From JBGRQB01 sp041725875 (lineage in GTDB: Bacteria > Bacteroidota > Ignavibacteria > Ignavibacteriales > Melioribacteraceae), in the NCBI GenBank assembly GCA_041725875.1, contig JBGRQB010000009.1:1-59187 (forward strand): a stretch of 59,187 nt of DNA, given 5' to 3'. A program made the translations under genes and the position numbers. The notes beneath the pieces were generated by a model. The model saw only the letters and a program-made list of their open reading frames with translations. It was not told the DNA's origin and ran no database searches. Of the stretch, positions 35,085 to 43,876 are shown piece after piece (the first letter of the stretch is position 1; each line of letters begins with the position of its first letter).

Positions 35085-36971
35085 CTAATCGAGATTATTT
35101 TTTAATTCCTCAAGTTCTTCCCAGCGAGAATAGAGTGTTTGTACTTTCTCTTTTGCCTGAGCAAGCTCCTCATTTAACTCATTAATTTTATCTGAGTGCT
35201 TTTCGTAAAAATCGGAAGCAGAAAACATTGTTTCAATTCTTTCAACTTCAGCTTCGGCATTCATTATATCTTCTTCAATGGTTGCAAGCTCTTTCTCTTC
35301 TTTCCATTTTAGTTTTTTCTTTTGGGTCTTAACTTTTCCTGTTTTATCCTTTTCAGATTTCACAGATTTTTCTTCCGGTTTTTGGCGCTCTTTTCTTTTA
35401 TGAATATAATAATCATAGTTGCCGTCGGAAAGATATGTTTTGCCGTCTCCTTCAAAAGCAAGTATTGAAGTACAAACGCGGTTAAGGAAGTAACGATCGT
35501 GACTAACAATAATTACGCAACCTTTGAAATTTGTAAGAGTCTCTTCAAGTACGCGTAAAGTAGGGAGATCAAGATCATTTGTAGGCTCATCCAGAATAAG
35601 GAAATTACCACCTTTTTTGAGAATATTTGCAAGTGTTAATCTGCTTTTCTCACCACCCGATAACCTTCCAACGAGCGTGTTAATTCGATCATCTGTAAAA
35701 AGAAAACGTTTCAGGTAGCTCCAGACAGTAAGTTGCTGATTTCCAAACTTTATAAAATTATTTCCTTCGCCAACAGCTTCAACAACTGTATCTTCGTCGT
35801 TAAGTGTTAATCTCGATTGATCTATATAATTAAACTCGGTGTTATCACCAACTTCAATTTTTCCGTTATCAATCTCCATTTCATTTAGCAGACATCTAAG
35901 CAGAGTTGTTTTACCGGTTCCGTTTTTTCCGACAATAACAAGTCGTTCACCTGCTTTAAACTGAAAATTGAGTTCTGAAAAAAGTTTTTTTCCGCCCAGA
36001 GATTTTTCAAGATGAACAACATCAAGCACGCTATTGCCCAGACGCGCAGGCGGGGGAATAAGCATTTCCACATCAACATCGTAATCCATTGATTCCTGAG
36101 AAGCAACTTCGTGAAATTTATCTAACCTGCTTTTCGATTTTGAGGTTCGTGCTTTTGGTCCGCGACGAACCCATTCCAACTCTCTGCGCAAAAAGTTTTG
36201 TCGCTTTTTCTCCTCAGCTTCGGCAATTGCTTCGCGCTCGGCTTTGTTAAGTAAAAACTCGGTGTAGTTTCCCTGATGCGAATAGAATTTTCCGTTGTGA
36301 AGCTCTACAATTCTGTTTGCAATTCGGTCAAGGAAGTATCTGTCGTGCGTAACAAAAATACACGCACCTTTATAATTGGAAAGGAAATTTTCGATCCATT
36401 CTATTGAATCTGTATCAAGGTGGTTAGTCGGCTCATCCAAAATAAGAAGATCGGGGTGAGATATGAGAGCACGACAAAGTGCAACGCGTCTCTTTTCTCC
36501 ACCGGAAAGCAGGGCAACAGTTTTATCTTTTTCAGGAGCGTTAAGTGAGTTTAAGAGTGTAGAGATCAGGTTATCAATGTTCCAGCCGTTTAACGCTGTA
36601 ATCTCTTCTTCAAGTTCCATCCTCTTTTCAGATTCAAACGGAAGTTTTTCATATTGATCCAGCAGTGAAACTATTTTTCCGGCTCCTGAAAAAACATTTT
36701 CATAAACGGTTTTTGCTTCATCAAGAGTAAATTCCTGAGAAAGAAATCCTATTTCAAGATTTTTCCTTTTCTCAACATTTCCGGAATCAGGCGAAAACAA
36801 TCCTGTGACGATTTTCAGAAATGTGCTCTTTCCTGCACCGTTTCTTCCAACCAGACCAATACGATCGTTATCGTGAATAGTTAGGGACGTTTCATCCAAT
36901 ATAACCTGTTCGCCAAAATGAACAGATAATTCTTTTGCTGTAATTAAAACCGGATCTACCTGTGCTGCCAT
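35085..36971 (-). CDS. ABC-F ATPase (Uup/EttA-type ribosome-associated)
   Basis: A 628-residue soluble protein with two ABC domains and no membrane helices. First domain: Walker A GLVGRNGAGKST, signature LSGGEKRRVALCRAL, Walker B LLILDEPTNHLD. Second: VGKNGTGKTT, LSGGEKSRLTLANIL and FLILDEPTNDLD. The linker between them is basic and helical, and a Lys/Glu-rich coiled coil (about 545-628) ends the protein, as in Uup. Members act on translating ribosomes. Family is certain; the exact subfamily is probable only. Confidence 0.92.
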   Translation of the reverse strand: MAAQVDPVLITAKELSVHFGEQVILDETSLTIHDNDRIGLVGRNGAGKSTFLKIVTGLFSPDSGNVEKRKNLEIGFLSQEFTLDEAKTVYENVFSGAGKIVSLLDQYEKLPFESEKRMELEEEITALNGWNIDNLISTLLNSLNAPEKDKTVALLSGGEKRRVALCRALISHPDLLILDEPTNHLDTDSIEWIENFLSNYKGACIFVTHDRYFLDRIANRIVELHNGKFYSHQGNYTEFLLNKAEREAIAEAEEKKRQNFLRRELEWVRRGPKARTSKSKSRLDKFHEVASQESMDYDVDVEMLIPPPARLGNSVLDVVHLEKSLGGKKLFSELNFQFKAGERLVIVGKNGTGKTTLLRCLLNEMEIDNGKIEVGDNTEFNYIDQSRLTLNDEDTVVEAVGEGNNFIKFGNQQLTVWSYLKRFLFTDDRINTLVGRLSGGEKSRLTLANILKKGGNFLILDEPTNDLDLPTLRVLEETLTNFKGCVIIVSHDRYFLNRVCTSILAFEGDGKTYLSDGNYDYYIHKRKERQKPEEKSVKSEKDKTGKVKTQKKKLKWKEEKELATIEEDIMNAEAEVERIETMFSASDFYEKHSDKINELNEELAQAKEKVQTLYSRWEELEELKNNLD

Positions 36972-37081
36972 CTTTTAATAAGTTTAATTTCAAAGATGCT
37001 AAACTAAGTTAAGACTTGGCAAAAGTAAAGTGTGTGTTGATTATTTATTTTAGTATAATTGCACTTAAAACGGAGAAATTT

Positions 37082-37630
37082 ATGCACAGAGGCGATATAT
37101 TAAATTTGCTGGCAAAGCACCAGCCGATTGATGAAACTGAAAAAGATATGCTGATCGGGATGGTGGAGTTTATTAAAACAAATCCTGATTGTTTTAAGCG
37201 GGAATTGTTAAAAGGCCACATCACCGGCTCAAGCTGGATTGTTGATATAAGAAACGGGAAGACTTTATTGACGCATCACGCAAAATTAAACAGATGGCTT
37301 CAGCTTGGCGGACATGCAGATGGAGACACAAACATTTTGCAGGTAGCTCTTAAAGAAGCAAAAGAGGAATCGGGATTGAGTGATATTAGTCCGATTGCAA
37401 GTCCTGTTTTTGACGTAGATGTTCATAAAATACCTGAACATAAAGGAGTTTCCGAGCATTATCACTATGATGTGAGATTTTTGTTTGAAGCTGATTCAGA
37501 AGAAGAGTTTGTTGTGAGTGACGAATCTAACGATCTGGCCTGGATAGAAATGGCGAGTCTTCCAATGATGCTTCAGGATGAATCTATGCTCAGAATGTAT
37601 AAAAAAGCCAAAATTGTACTGGATATGTAA
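37082..37630 (+). CDS. NUDIX hydrolase
   Basis: A 182-residue hydrolase. I start at ATG 37082 (MHRGDILNLLAKHQ, with CGGAG nearby) rather than 66 bases earlier. The Nudix box is present in slightly degenerate form: LGGHADGDTNILQVALKEAKEESGL, broken here as GGHADGDTN then ALKEAKEESGL, with the REUXEE core as KEAKEE and the first Glu missing. GHITGSSWIVD and LTHHAKLNRWLQLGGH are typical of a common bacterial subgroup. Substrate unknown. The TRIC channel gene follows three bases later, so they are probably co-transcribed. Confidence 0.85.
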   Translation: MHRGDILNLLAKHQPIDETEKDMLIGMVEFIKTNPDCFKRELLKGHITGSSWIVDIRNGKTLLTHHAKLNRWLQLGGHADGDTNILQVALKEAKEESGLSDISPIASPVFDVDVHKIPEHKGVSEHYHYDVRFLFEADSEEEFVVSDESNDLAWIEMASLPMMLQDESMLRMYKKAKIVLDM

Positions 37631-37633
37631 AAG

Positions 37634-38245
37634 ATGATCTATTTTTTATCTCTGGTTGGACTTGTTGCTTTTGCCATTTCGGGAGTGCTGGCAAGCAAAG
37701 ATAAAAGACCCGATTTTATCGGCGGATTTATTCTTGCATTTGTAACTTCACTTGGCGGCGGAATTTGCAGAGATGCTATTTTGGGCAGACCCGCAGAGTC
37801 GTTTCGCGACGTGAATAATTTTCTTGTAATATTTATTGCAGCACTTGTAGGAATGATTTTCCTGAAACATATTGAAAAGCACAATAAAAAACTTGCATTG
37901 TTCGATGCTATTGGTCTGGGAGTTTTTAACGGAACTGGATTTTTACTCGGCTTTGAGTTTACCGAGTTTCCTGTGATATCTGCAATTTTACTTGGCGCAG
38001 TTACAGGAACCGGCGGAGGTGTAACAAGAGATATTTTGTGCAACAGAATGCCATATTTACTCAGACCCGGAGAGTTTTACATAACTCCCTGTTTCATTGG
38101 CGGGGGAATAGGTGTTGCTTTACACTATTTCGGTTGTTCGGCAGAAGTTATTGTAGTTGGTATATCCGTCTCCACAATTTTACTCAGATTACTCGGATTG
38201 AAATACAACTGGAGTTTTCCATCATATTATAAAAATGAAGAATAA
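37634..38245 (+). CDS. Trimeric intracellular cation channel family protein (YicG/UPF0126)
   Basis: A 203-residue membrane protein with seven hydrophobic helices in two homologous halves. Each half has the conserved Gly-rich motif: FVTSLGGGICRDAILGR and AVTGTGGGVTRDILCNRMP, and PYLLRPGEFYITPC follows. Bacterial TRIC channels are K+-permeable trimers of the inner membrane. It lies directly behind a Nudix gene. Length and motifs match the family closely. Confidence 0.92.
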   Translation: MIYFLSLVGLVAFAISGVLASKDKRPDFIGGFILAFVTSLGGGICRDAILGRPAESFRDVNNFLVIFIAALVGMIFLKHIEKHNKKLALFDAIGLGVFNGTGFLLGFEFTEFPVISAILLGAVTGTGGGVTRDILCNRMPYLLRPGEFYITPCFIGGGIGVALHYFGCSAEVIVVGISVSTILLRLLGLKYNWSFPSYYKNEE

Positions 38246-38273
38246 TTAAAAATAACCTTGTAAAAGATATTTT

Positions 38274-38285
38274 ATGTAATTACAT
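38274..38285 (+). promoter_or_regulatory. Palindrome in the mazEF promoter region
   Basis: Perfect 12-base palindrome ATGTAATTACAT, 32 bases before the MazE start, followed by a related half-site (TGTAGTAACA). Probable binding site for MazE/MazEF autorepression. Confidence 0.5.
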
Positions 38286-38317
38286 TGTAGTAACAAAATT
38301 TGAAGGGATGTTTTGTT

Positions 38318-38578
38318 GTGAAAACAAAAATTGTAAAAATTGGTAATTCAAGAGGGATAAGATTACCAAAGTCAATTATAGAACAAACAGGGCTGCAAAG
38401 CGAAGTGGAACTTGAACTAAAAGACGGAGCAATAATTATCAAACCATCAAAAACAGTCAGAAGTAACTGGAGATTTTTATTTTCTCAAATGGCAAATAAC
38501 AATGACGATGTTTTACTCGATAAGGAAACATCAATACAAACACAAACTAATTTCGACGAAGAAGAATGGGAATGGTAA
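38318..38578 (+). CDS. mazE: MazE-like antitoxin (AbrB/SpoVT fold)
   Basis: An 86-residue DNA-binding antitoxin. The GTG at 38318 with GAAGGGA nine bases before it is the best start: MKTKIVKIGNSRGIRLPKSI is the canonical MazE opening. The swapped-hairpin domain covers residues 1-45; the acidic tail (NFDEEEWEW) should occupy the toxin's active groove. Its stop codon is followed immediately by the toxin ATG. Expected to autoregulate at the upstream palindrome. Confidence 0.92.
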   Translation: MKTKIVKIGNSRGIRLPKSIIEQTGLQSEVELELKDGAIIIKPSKTVRSNWRFLFSQMANNNDDVLLDKETSIQTQTNFDEEEWEW

Positions 38579-38902
38579 ATGCAATACGGGCGATTTGAAG
38601 TTTATTTGGTAAATTTAGATCCAACAATTGGGAGCGAAATAAAAAAAACAAGACCTTGTGTAATTATCTCACCAAATGAAATGAATGATTATATTTCAAC
38701 GGTTATTGTTGCTCCTTTAACATCAAAAATAAGAAGTTATCCTACAAGAATTAATTGTACAGTTGACGGAAAAAAAGGGCAAATAGTATTGGATCAGATT
38801 AGAACAGTGGATAAAGTGCGATTATACAAAAAGCTAGATAAAATTTCTAAGAGACATCAAGAGAAAATTATTGATACTCTTGCAGAGATGTTTTCCAGAT
38901 AA
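38579..38902 (+). CDS. mazF: MazF-like mRNA interferase toxin
   Basis: A 107-residue PemK/MazF ribonuclease. Landmarks are RFEVYLVNLDPTIGSEIKKTRPCVIISP with the catalytic Arg of the KTRP motif, then STVIVAPLTSK with the catalytic Thr, and KGQIVLDQIRTVDKVRL. Full length for the family. It starts at the base after the mazE stop. Cleavage specificity cannot be predicted. Its 3' end faces a universal stress protein gene on the other strand. Confidence 0.93.
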   Translation: MQYGRFEVYLVNLDPTIGSEIKKTRPCVIISPNEMNDYISTVIVAPLTSKIRSYPTRINCTVDGKKGQIVLDQIRTVDKVRLYKKLDKISKRHQEKIIDTLAEMFSR

Positions 38903-38937
38903 AAAGTTTAGAATGTGATTTAGTTTAAGAAATGTAG

Positions 38938-39783
38938 TTAACCAATCAACAACGGAACACGGTTAAGTTTTATCATATTTTTTATAACTTCATTTACCGA
39001 GACTGAAAATAATCCTTTCTTAACATCGTTGCCGATTACTAAAATATCAACTTTCCCAATGTAAAACTCGTCAATGTGATCTGAGAGTTTTCTGTCTGTC
39101 CATTCTTTTTTTAATACTTCAAATCCGTGCGATTGCAAATAAAGCTCTGCCTGATTAAGATTAAACTCAGCACTATTTTCATCTTTTACTTCTGCAATCA
39201 GACAAACTTCAACTGTGTCGGGAGTAGCAACTTGCACAAAGCGCTGAATTGCCCTTGCAGAAGGAAGAAAATCTGAAATGGTAAGAAGAATTTTCAACTT
39301 TTTTTCATCAGGAGAAGGCATATCATAAATTTGCGGAACTGCGTAAATTGGTGTAACTGAATTATCTAGAAGTTTTATAAGTGAATCTCCCGGTTTATCA
39401 GAAGTCTCAAAATGGAAAAATGTTCTTAGCCCCATAACAACAGCATCGTAGTAAATTGATTCAGCAAGAATTCTGTCGCTCGGACTCCCCTGAAGCTGAG
39501 CTTCTTTGTGTCTTATTCCTTTTTCCGAGCAGAATTTTTTGAACTTATCCAGCAACTGTTTAATATGTAATTCTGCTTCTTTTTTCTTTTCCTGATCAGG
39601 TTGTTCTGTATAATAAATTGCTCCAAGAGGAACAGGGCTGACAGATTTTTCAATTCCGGGAATGTCCAGAATTACCAATCCTGTAATCTCGGCATTGTGA
39701 TGTTTTGCAATTTTTGCTGCAAACTTCATTGCAGAATCTGTATAGGGGGAAGTGTCCAGCGGTAATAATATTCTTTTTATCAC
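38938..39783 (-). CDS. Universal stress protein, tandem UspA domains
   Basis: About 281 residues with two UspA folds. The first (IKRILLPLDTSPYTDSAMKFAAKIAKHHNAEITGLVILD) is complete, with GLRTFFHFET in place of the GSxG nucleotide loop; the second (KLKILLTISDFLPSARAIQRFV ... VDILVIGNDVKKGLFSVS) retains the GN-x9-G(S/V)S-like element. The start is uncertain: GTG 39783 directly precedes the first strand and has a weak GGAAC; in-frame ATGs at 39819 and 39870 lack ribosome sites. Divergent from def. Precise role unknown. Confidence 0.82.
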   Translation of the reverse strand: MIKRILLPLDTSPYTDSAMKFAAKIAKHHNAEITGLVILDIPGIEKSVSPVPLGAIYYTEQPDQEKKKEAELHIKQLLDKFKKFCSEKGIRHKEAQLQGSPSDRILAESIYYDAVVMGLRTFFHFETSDKPGDSLIKLLDNSVTPIYAVPQIYDMPSPDEKKLKILLTISDFLPSARAIQRFVQVATPDTVEVCLIAEVKDENSAEFNLNQAELYLQSHGFEVLKKEWTDRKLSDHIDEFYIGKVDILVIGNDVKKGLFSVSVNEVIKNMIKLNRVPLLIG

Positions 39784-39943
39784 AATAAAATGTTCCGGTT
39801 CGTTATTTATTAAAATCATCAAATACGTTTGTAAATAGTCGAACCGGTTGACGATTATTTTATTAAGCATTTTGTGATAAGTAAAAATTGGATTATTTTT
39901 ACATTATTGATAATTGAATAATGTGAAGAGGAAGGAGAATATG

Positions 39944-40492
39944 ATGTCTCTTTTACCAGTTAATGTATATGGTGATCAGATTTTAAGAGAAAAAGCAAAA
40001 CCGGTTGAAAATTTTGATATGGAACTGGTTGGAATTATTTCCGATATGTTTGAAACAATGAGAAATGCAGATGGTATCGGCTTGGCGGCAAATCAGGTTG
40101 GTTTGGACAAAGCAATTTTTGTGATTGATGTCAGCGTAATAGAAGAGTTCAAAGATCTCAAACCAATGGTTTTTATAAACCCTGAAATTGTTGAATCGAG
40201 TGAAGAAACACTTATTATGGAAGAAGGATGTTTGAGTCTGCCCGGTTTACACGGAGAAGTTGAGCGTCCGGAAAGAATAAAAATTGAATTTACTGATCCG
40301 GATGAAAACAGACTTGTTCTCGAAGCAGAAGGATATCTTGCAAGAGTTATTCAGCACGAATATGATCATTTAATGGGAGTTGTTTTTGCTGATAAACTTA
40401 TGCCCGGACAAAAGAAAAAAGTGCAGAAAGATTTGTTAAGAATAGTAAAGCGCGATTTTGAACCAACATACCCAATAGCCGAGAAGAAATAG
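39944..40492 (+). CDS. def: Peptide deformylase
   Basis: Removes the formyl group from nascent N-terminal Met. The protein of 182 residues starts MSLLPVNVYGDQILREKAKPV; AAGGAG six bases before the second of two ATGs fixes the start. All three motifs are present: GIGLAANQVG (I), EGCLSLPG (II, metal Cys) and QHEYDHLMG (III, HExxH). Fe2+ or a similar metal binds the Cys and two His. One base separates it from fmt, the matching formyltransferase, as in many genomes. Confidence 0.97.
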   Translation: MSLLPVNVYGDQILREKAKPVENFDMELVGIISDMFETMRNADGIGLAANQVGLDKAIFVIDVSVIEEFKDLKPMVFINPEIVESSEETLIMEEGCLSLPGLHGEVERPERIKIEFTDPDENRLVLEAEGYLARVIQHEYDHLMGVVFADKLMPGQKKKVQKDLLRIVKRDFEPTYPIAEKK

Positions 40493-40493
40493 T

Positions 40494-41402
40494 ATGAAGA
40501 TAGTTTTTTTCGGAACCCCTGATTTTGCTGTCCCTTCTCTGGAGATTTTGCATAAAAGTAATCACGAAGTTGCAGCAGTTGTTACAGCCCCTGATAAACA
40601 GAGAGGCAGAGGAAGGAAAGTCTCATACACAGCTGTTAAAGAATTTGCTGTTGAAAACAACTTGCCTGTGCTTCAGCCAGAAAAAATGAAAGATCCAGAG
40701 TTTATTGCTGCTCTTCAGAAAACTGGCGCTGATCTTTTTGTAATTGTTGCTTTTCGTATTTTACCACCGGAAGTCTATAAAATGCCGCAATTTGGATCGT
40801 TTAATCTGCACGGTTCAATTTTACCAAAATATCGCGGTGCTGCGCCAATTCAGTGGTCAATTATAAATGGCGATAAAGAAACCGGTGTTACAACATTCTT
40901 TTTACAAGATAAAGTTGATACAGGAAATATAATTACAATTGAAAAATTGCAAATTAAACCGGAAGATAACTTAGGTTCCATTTATTACTTATTATGCGAT
41001 ATTGGAGCGGAACTTGTGTTGAAGACAGTAAACTCAATTGAAGAGGGAAGTGTTGAAACAAAAGTTCAGGACGAATCTTTGGCAACTCCGGCTCCTAAAA
41101 TTACCAAGGAGACCTGCTTAATTGACTGGAACAAACCTGCTGAAGAAATTAATAATCTTGTAAGAGGTTTATCGCCGGTACCCGGAGCATACTTTATACA
41201 CAATGAAAAGACTTACAAAGTTTACAAATCAGTTGTTTCCGAAGAATTTCCTGAATTAAAACCGGGAGAAATAAAGGAAACCAAAAAAGATGTTTTTGTA
41301 GGCACGACAGATAAAAATCTCCAGCTTCTCGAAATTCAGCCGGAAGGACGAAAAAGAATGGACGCTGATGCATTTCTAAGAGGATATTCTTTCCACAAAT
41401 AA
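40494..41402 (+). CDS. fmt: Methionyl-tRNA formyltransferase
   Basis: Formylates initiator Met-tRNA with 10-formyl-tetrahydrofolate. A 302-residue protein with N-terminal Rossmann domain starting MKIVFFGTPDFAVPSLEIL, the catalytic region FNLHGSILPKYRGAAPIQWS (Asn/His) followed by DKVDTGNII, and a C-terminal OB domain (from about 205). Length normal. Second gene of the def-fmt pair and followed by a terminator. Confidence 0.97.
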   Translation: MKIVFFGTPDFAVPSLEILHKSNHEVAAVVTAPDKQRGRGRKVSYTAVKEFAVENNLPVLQPEKMKDPEFIAALQKTGADLFVIVAFRILPPEVYKMPQFGSFNLHGSILPKYRGAAPIQWSIINGDKETGVTTFFLQDKVDTGNIITIEKLQIKPEDNLGSIYYLLCDIGAELVLKTVNSIEEGSVETKVQDESLATPAPKITKETCLIDWNKPAEEINNLVRGLSPVPGAYFIHNEKTYKVYKSVVSEEFPELKPGEIKETKKDVFVGTTDKNLQLLEIQPEGRKRMDADAFLRGYSFHK

Positions 41403-41421
41403 AATTTACTTACGTTTGAAT

Positions 41422-41452
41422 AAAAAGGTGATAATGATTTATCGCCTTTTTT
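41422..41452 (+). terminator. Rho-independent terminator after fmt
   Basis: AAAAGGTGATAA / TTATCGCCTTTT stem (one G-T pair), TGAT loop, run of six T. Confidence 0.87.
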
Positions 41453-41667
41453 GGCTAATAACCAGAATTTAAAATCTGATTAACCTTTTGTAAACGATTA
41501 ATTATCCAATATTTGGGAAATATCCTGTTTTCAAAGAAGTGAAACCTCTCCCAGTAGTTTAATCGATAAAAAAATCACTTTTAGTTTAAAGTATATTTGG
41601 ATTTAATCGAAATAGTATTTATGTTTGGATCGAGTCTTAATAACGATTAACAACAGAAGGAACAAAA

Positions 41668-42738
41668 ATGCGAAAAATTAAGTTACTTTTTTTCTCAATT
41701 TTATTAATCTCAGCAAATCTTTTTGCTCAGAGTGACGAGTTTTTTACTCCCGGATCGAGTATTGGCGGTTATGGTGAATTACACTATAACTACTCAAAAG
41801 TTGACGGGGAAGATGCTAAAAAGACATTGGATTTTCACAGATTTGTGATGTTTTTCTCTCACGCGTGGAGCGAAAAATGGTCATTTAAAGCTGAACTTGA
41901 ACTTGAGCACAATTTTGTTCAGGGAGAAGATAAGGGTGAGCTTGAACTTGAACAGGCTTTTGTAGATTACCACTATTCAAATGCTATTGGTTTCAGAGCT
42001 GGTGTTGTCCTTGTTTCAGCCGGATTAATTAACGAATATCACGAGCCGCCAACATTTTTAGGTGTTGAAAGACCAGATTACAACAAATATATAATTCCAA
42101 CTACCTGGTTTGGTAATGGTGCTCAGTTTTACGGTTCTTATAAAGGTTTTGATTACCTGTTTGGTGTAATGGAAGGATTAAACGCCGACAAATTTTCTGC
42201 TAAAAGTGGTATCAGAAGTGGTAGATTAAAAGGTTATAAAGCAAATGCTGAAAACCTGTTGTATAATCTTCGTGTGGATTATACAGGAATTCAGGGTCTT
42301 AAAGTCGGTTGCTCTTATATCTATAATGATGCTACAGGAACAGATATGACAAACGCAATTAATATGTTTGAAGTTCATGCTAAATATGAAGCACATAACC
42401 TGATTTTAGTTGGTGAATTTGGCAATATCTCTTATGATAAAGGTGATGTTGAAACTTCAAGAGGTTTCTATTTCGATCTTGGATATAATGTTGCGGATAT
42501 TATGAAAGTTGACTGGGATGTAATTCCGTTCGTAAGATATTCAGATTTTAACACTGCTGCTGCAACTATTACCGGTGGAGATAGTGAAGAAGCTTACCAT
42601 AAAACAAAAATTATGTGCGGCTTATCTGTAAAACCTGTTGATCAGGTAGTTTTTAAACTTGACTATGCAGTAAATACTGTTGAAAAAAACGATGTTGATA
42701 CAAAATTGTTTAACATCGGTGTTGGATACATGTTTTAA
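41668..42738 (+). CDS. Outer-membrane beta-barrel porin
   Basis: A 356-residue exported barrel: signal peptide 1-21 (ISANLFAQ), alternating aromatic strands throughout and a terminal GVGYMF with the C-terminal Phe used by BAM. The early section SSIGGYGELHYNYS and DFHRFVMFFSHAWSEKWSFKAELELEH resembles Bacteroidota porins related to OprO/OprP. The solute is unknown. An AAGGA ribosome site precedes the ATG. In the 266-base upstream gap, TATATTTG at 41592-41599 fits the Bacteroidota minus-7 element. The FMN-binding gene follows eight bases later. Confidence 0.82.
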   Translation: MRKIKLLFFSILLISANLFAQSDEFFTPGSSIGGYGELHYNYSKVDGEDAKKTLDFHRFVMFFSHAWSEKWSFKAELELEHNFVQGEDKGELELEQAFVDYHYSNAIGFRAGVVLVSAGLINEYHEPPTFLGVERPDYNKYIIPTTWFGNGAQFYGSYKGFDYLFGVMEGLNADKFSAKSGIRSGRLKGYKANAENLLYNLRVDYTGIQGLKVGCSYIYNDATGTDMTNAINMFEVHAKYEAHNLILVGEFGNISYDKGDVETSRGFYFDLGYNVADIMKVDWDVIPFVRYSDFNTAAATITGGDSEEAYHKTKIMCGLSVKPVDQVVFKLDYAVNTVEKNDVDTKLFNIGVGYMF

Positions 42739-42746
42739 TAAATTTT

Positions 42747-43295
42747 ATGATAATGAAATATCCGTTTCTTATTATAACGCTCTATACTTTGTGTACTCTG
42801 CCTGTAACAGGGCAGAGTCTTAAAAACAAAGCAGAAGTTGAAATTGTTGAACAGTTTAATGAATATGTTACTCTGTCGTTTGAAAAATTTGTAATTCCCG
42901 ATTCTGTAAAAAAGGAAATAACCAGTGAATACAATCAAAAATTTTTTAGAAATGAAGTTTACCACTGGGAAATTTTTTATGGCGATTCTGTTATAGCTCA
43001 CGCTTTTCTTGATAATGTACTGGGACGAACACAGCCGATAACTTTTTTGGCTGTTATTGATCAGAAAGGGGAGATGATTTATAACTCTGTTATAAAATAC
43101 AGGAGTCATAAAGGAGGCGCGGTTCAAAACAGAAACTGGTTAGATCAGTTTATTGGTAAAAACTTCGGTTCCAAAATGAGAGTCGGTTCAGATATTCAGG
43201 CAATATCCGGAGCAACATATTCAGTAAGATCACTTACCAAAGGTTTTGGTAAAATTTTAGCTTTGTATGAAAAAATTTTTAGACTTGTTAGATAA
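42747..43295 (+). CDS. Exported FMN-binding domain protein
   Basis: A 182-residue protein with a signal peptide (PFLIITLYTLCTLPVTGQS) and an FMN-binding domain (PF04205) at about 80-180. The flavinylation motif is visible: VGSDIQAISGATYSVRS with acceptor Thr157, to which ApbE would attach FMN. It should act in the periplasm as an electron carrier. Paired with a porin gene eight bases upstream, which suggests a shared task, perhaps redox chemistry on an imported or external acceptor; that is inference. No ApbE gene is in the window. A terminator follows. Confidence 0.85.
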   Translation: MIMKYPFLIITLYTLCTLPVTGQSLKNKAEVEIVEQFNEYVTLSFEKFVIPDSVKKEITSEYNQKFFRNEVYHWEIFYGDSVIAHAFLDNVLGRTQPITFLAVIDQKGEMIYNSVIKYRSHKGGAVQNRNWLDQFIGKNFGSKMRVGSDIQAISGATYSVRSLTKGFGKILALYEKIFRLVR

Positions 43296-43321
43296 TTATT
43301 CCTTTATTTTTAGTTGTGTAC

Positions 43322-43345
43322 AGCCACCTTTGGGTGGCTTTTTTA
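43322..43345 (+). terminator. Rho-independent terminator after the porin/FMN-binding pair
   Basis: AGCCACC / GGTGGCT seven-base-pair stem with TTTG loop and a run of T. Confidence 0.9.
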
Positions 43346-43367
43346 TTTTAAAATATTATATTTCCGT

Positions 43368-43799
43368 ATGATTCAAAAAGTGAAAATATTACTTACGGTT
43401 CTGATTTTTGTTATTCCTGGTCTGGCTCAGACTAAAACTCTTGATCTGAAAAAAGACGGGAATATTTCCGCAACCGGATTTGTTGTTCAGGAAGGAATAA
43501 AACTGCTCATCACCGAAAAGGGAATAATTCCGCTTGATTCTGAAGATCCCTGGCAGGATTACTACAGAATTATTTATAAAGATTCTACCATCGTTAATCC
43601 AAACACAATAATTAACAGCAATTCTTCCGGTTTTACTTTCTTTCCAATGATGGATATTGACTTTGAGAAATTCTATAAATTACCGGAAAACAGTAAAGTA
43701 AAAGATTTTTTTAAGGATGGATTAAAAGGAAGAATCTATTTTTTGCCTGACAAACTGCAGAAACATCTTGAAAAAGAGAATAATAAACCTAAAAAGTAA
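43368..43799 (+). CDS. Hypothetical exported protein (143 aa)
   Basis: Starts at ATG 43368; an earlier in-frame start would lie inside the preceding terminator. Signal peptide about 1-20 (ILLTVLIFVIPGLAQ). The mature part is beta-rich to about residue 80 (ISATGFVVQEGIKLLITEKG), then has a hydrophilic helical Lys-rich tail. No family recognised and no clear ribosome site. It precedes pgeF by 77 bases. Composition and signal peptide support a real gene; function unknown. Confidence 0.65.
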   Translation: MIQKVKILLTVLIFVIPGLAQTKTLDLKKDGNISATGFVVQEGIKLLITEKGIIPLDSEDPWQDYYRIIYKDSTIVNPNTIINSNSSGFTFFPMMDIDFEKFYKLPENSKVKDFFKDGLKGRIYFLPDKLQKHLEKENNKPKK

Positions 43800-43876
43800 A
43801 TTCTCTTCTTTTATAATTGCTTCTAAATTCTAATTTTAACCTGTTAAATTCCAAAATTATTTGCAGATAATACCTT

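Noticed and set aside
37639..38043. Antisense open frame of 134 codons across the TRIC channel gene
   Set aside because: It mirrors a confident membrane protein gene, has low-complexity Pro/Ser/Ile composition and no ribosome site.
42735..43127. Minus-strand open frame of 130 codons over the FMN-binding gene
   Set aside because: The plus-strand gene has a signal peptide, a flavin motif and fitting neighbours; the opposite frame has none.
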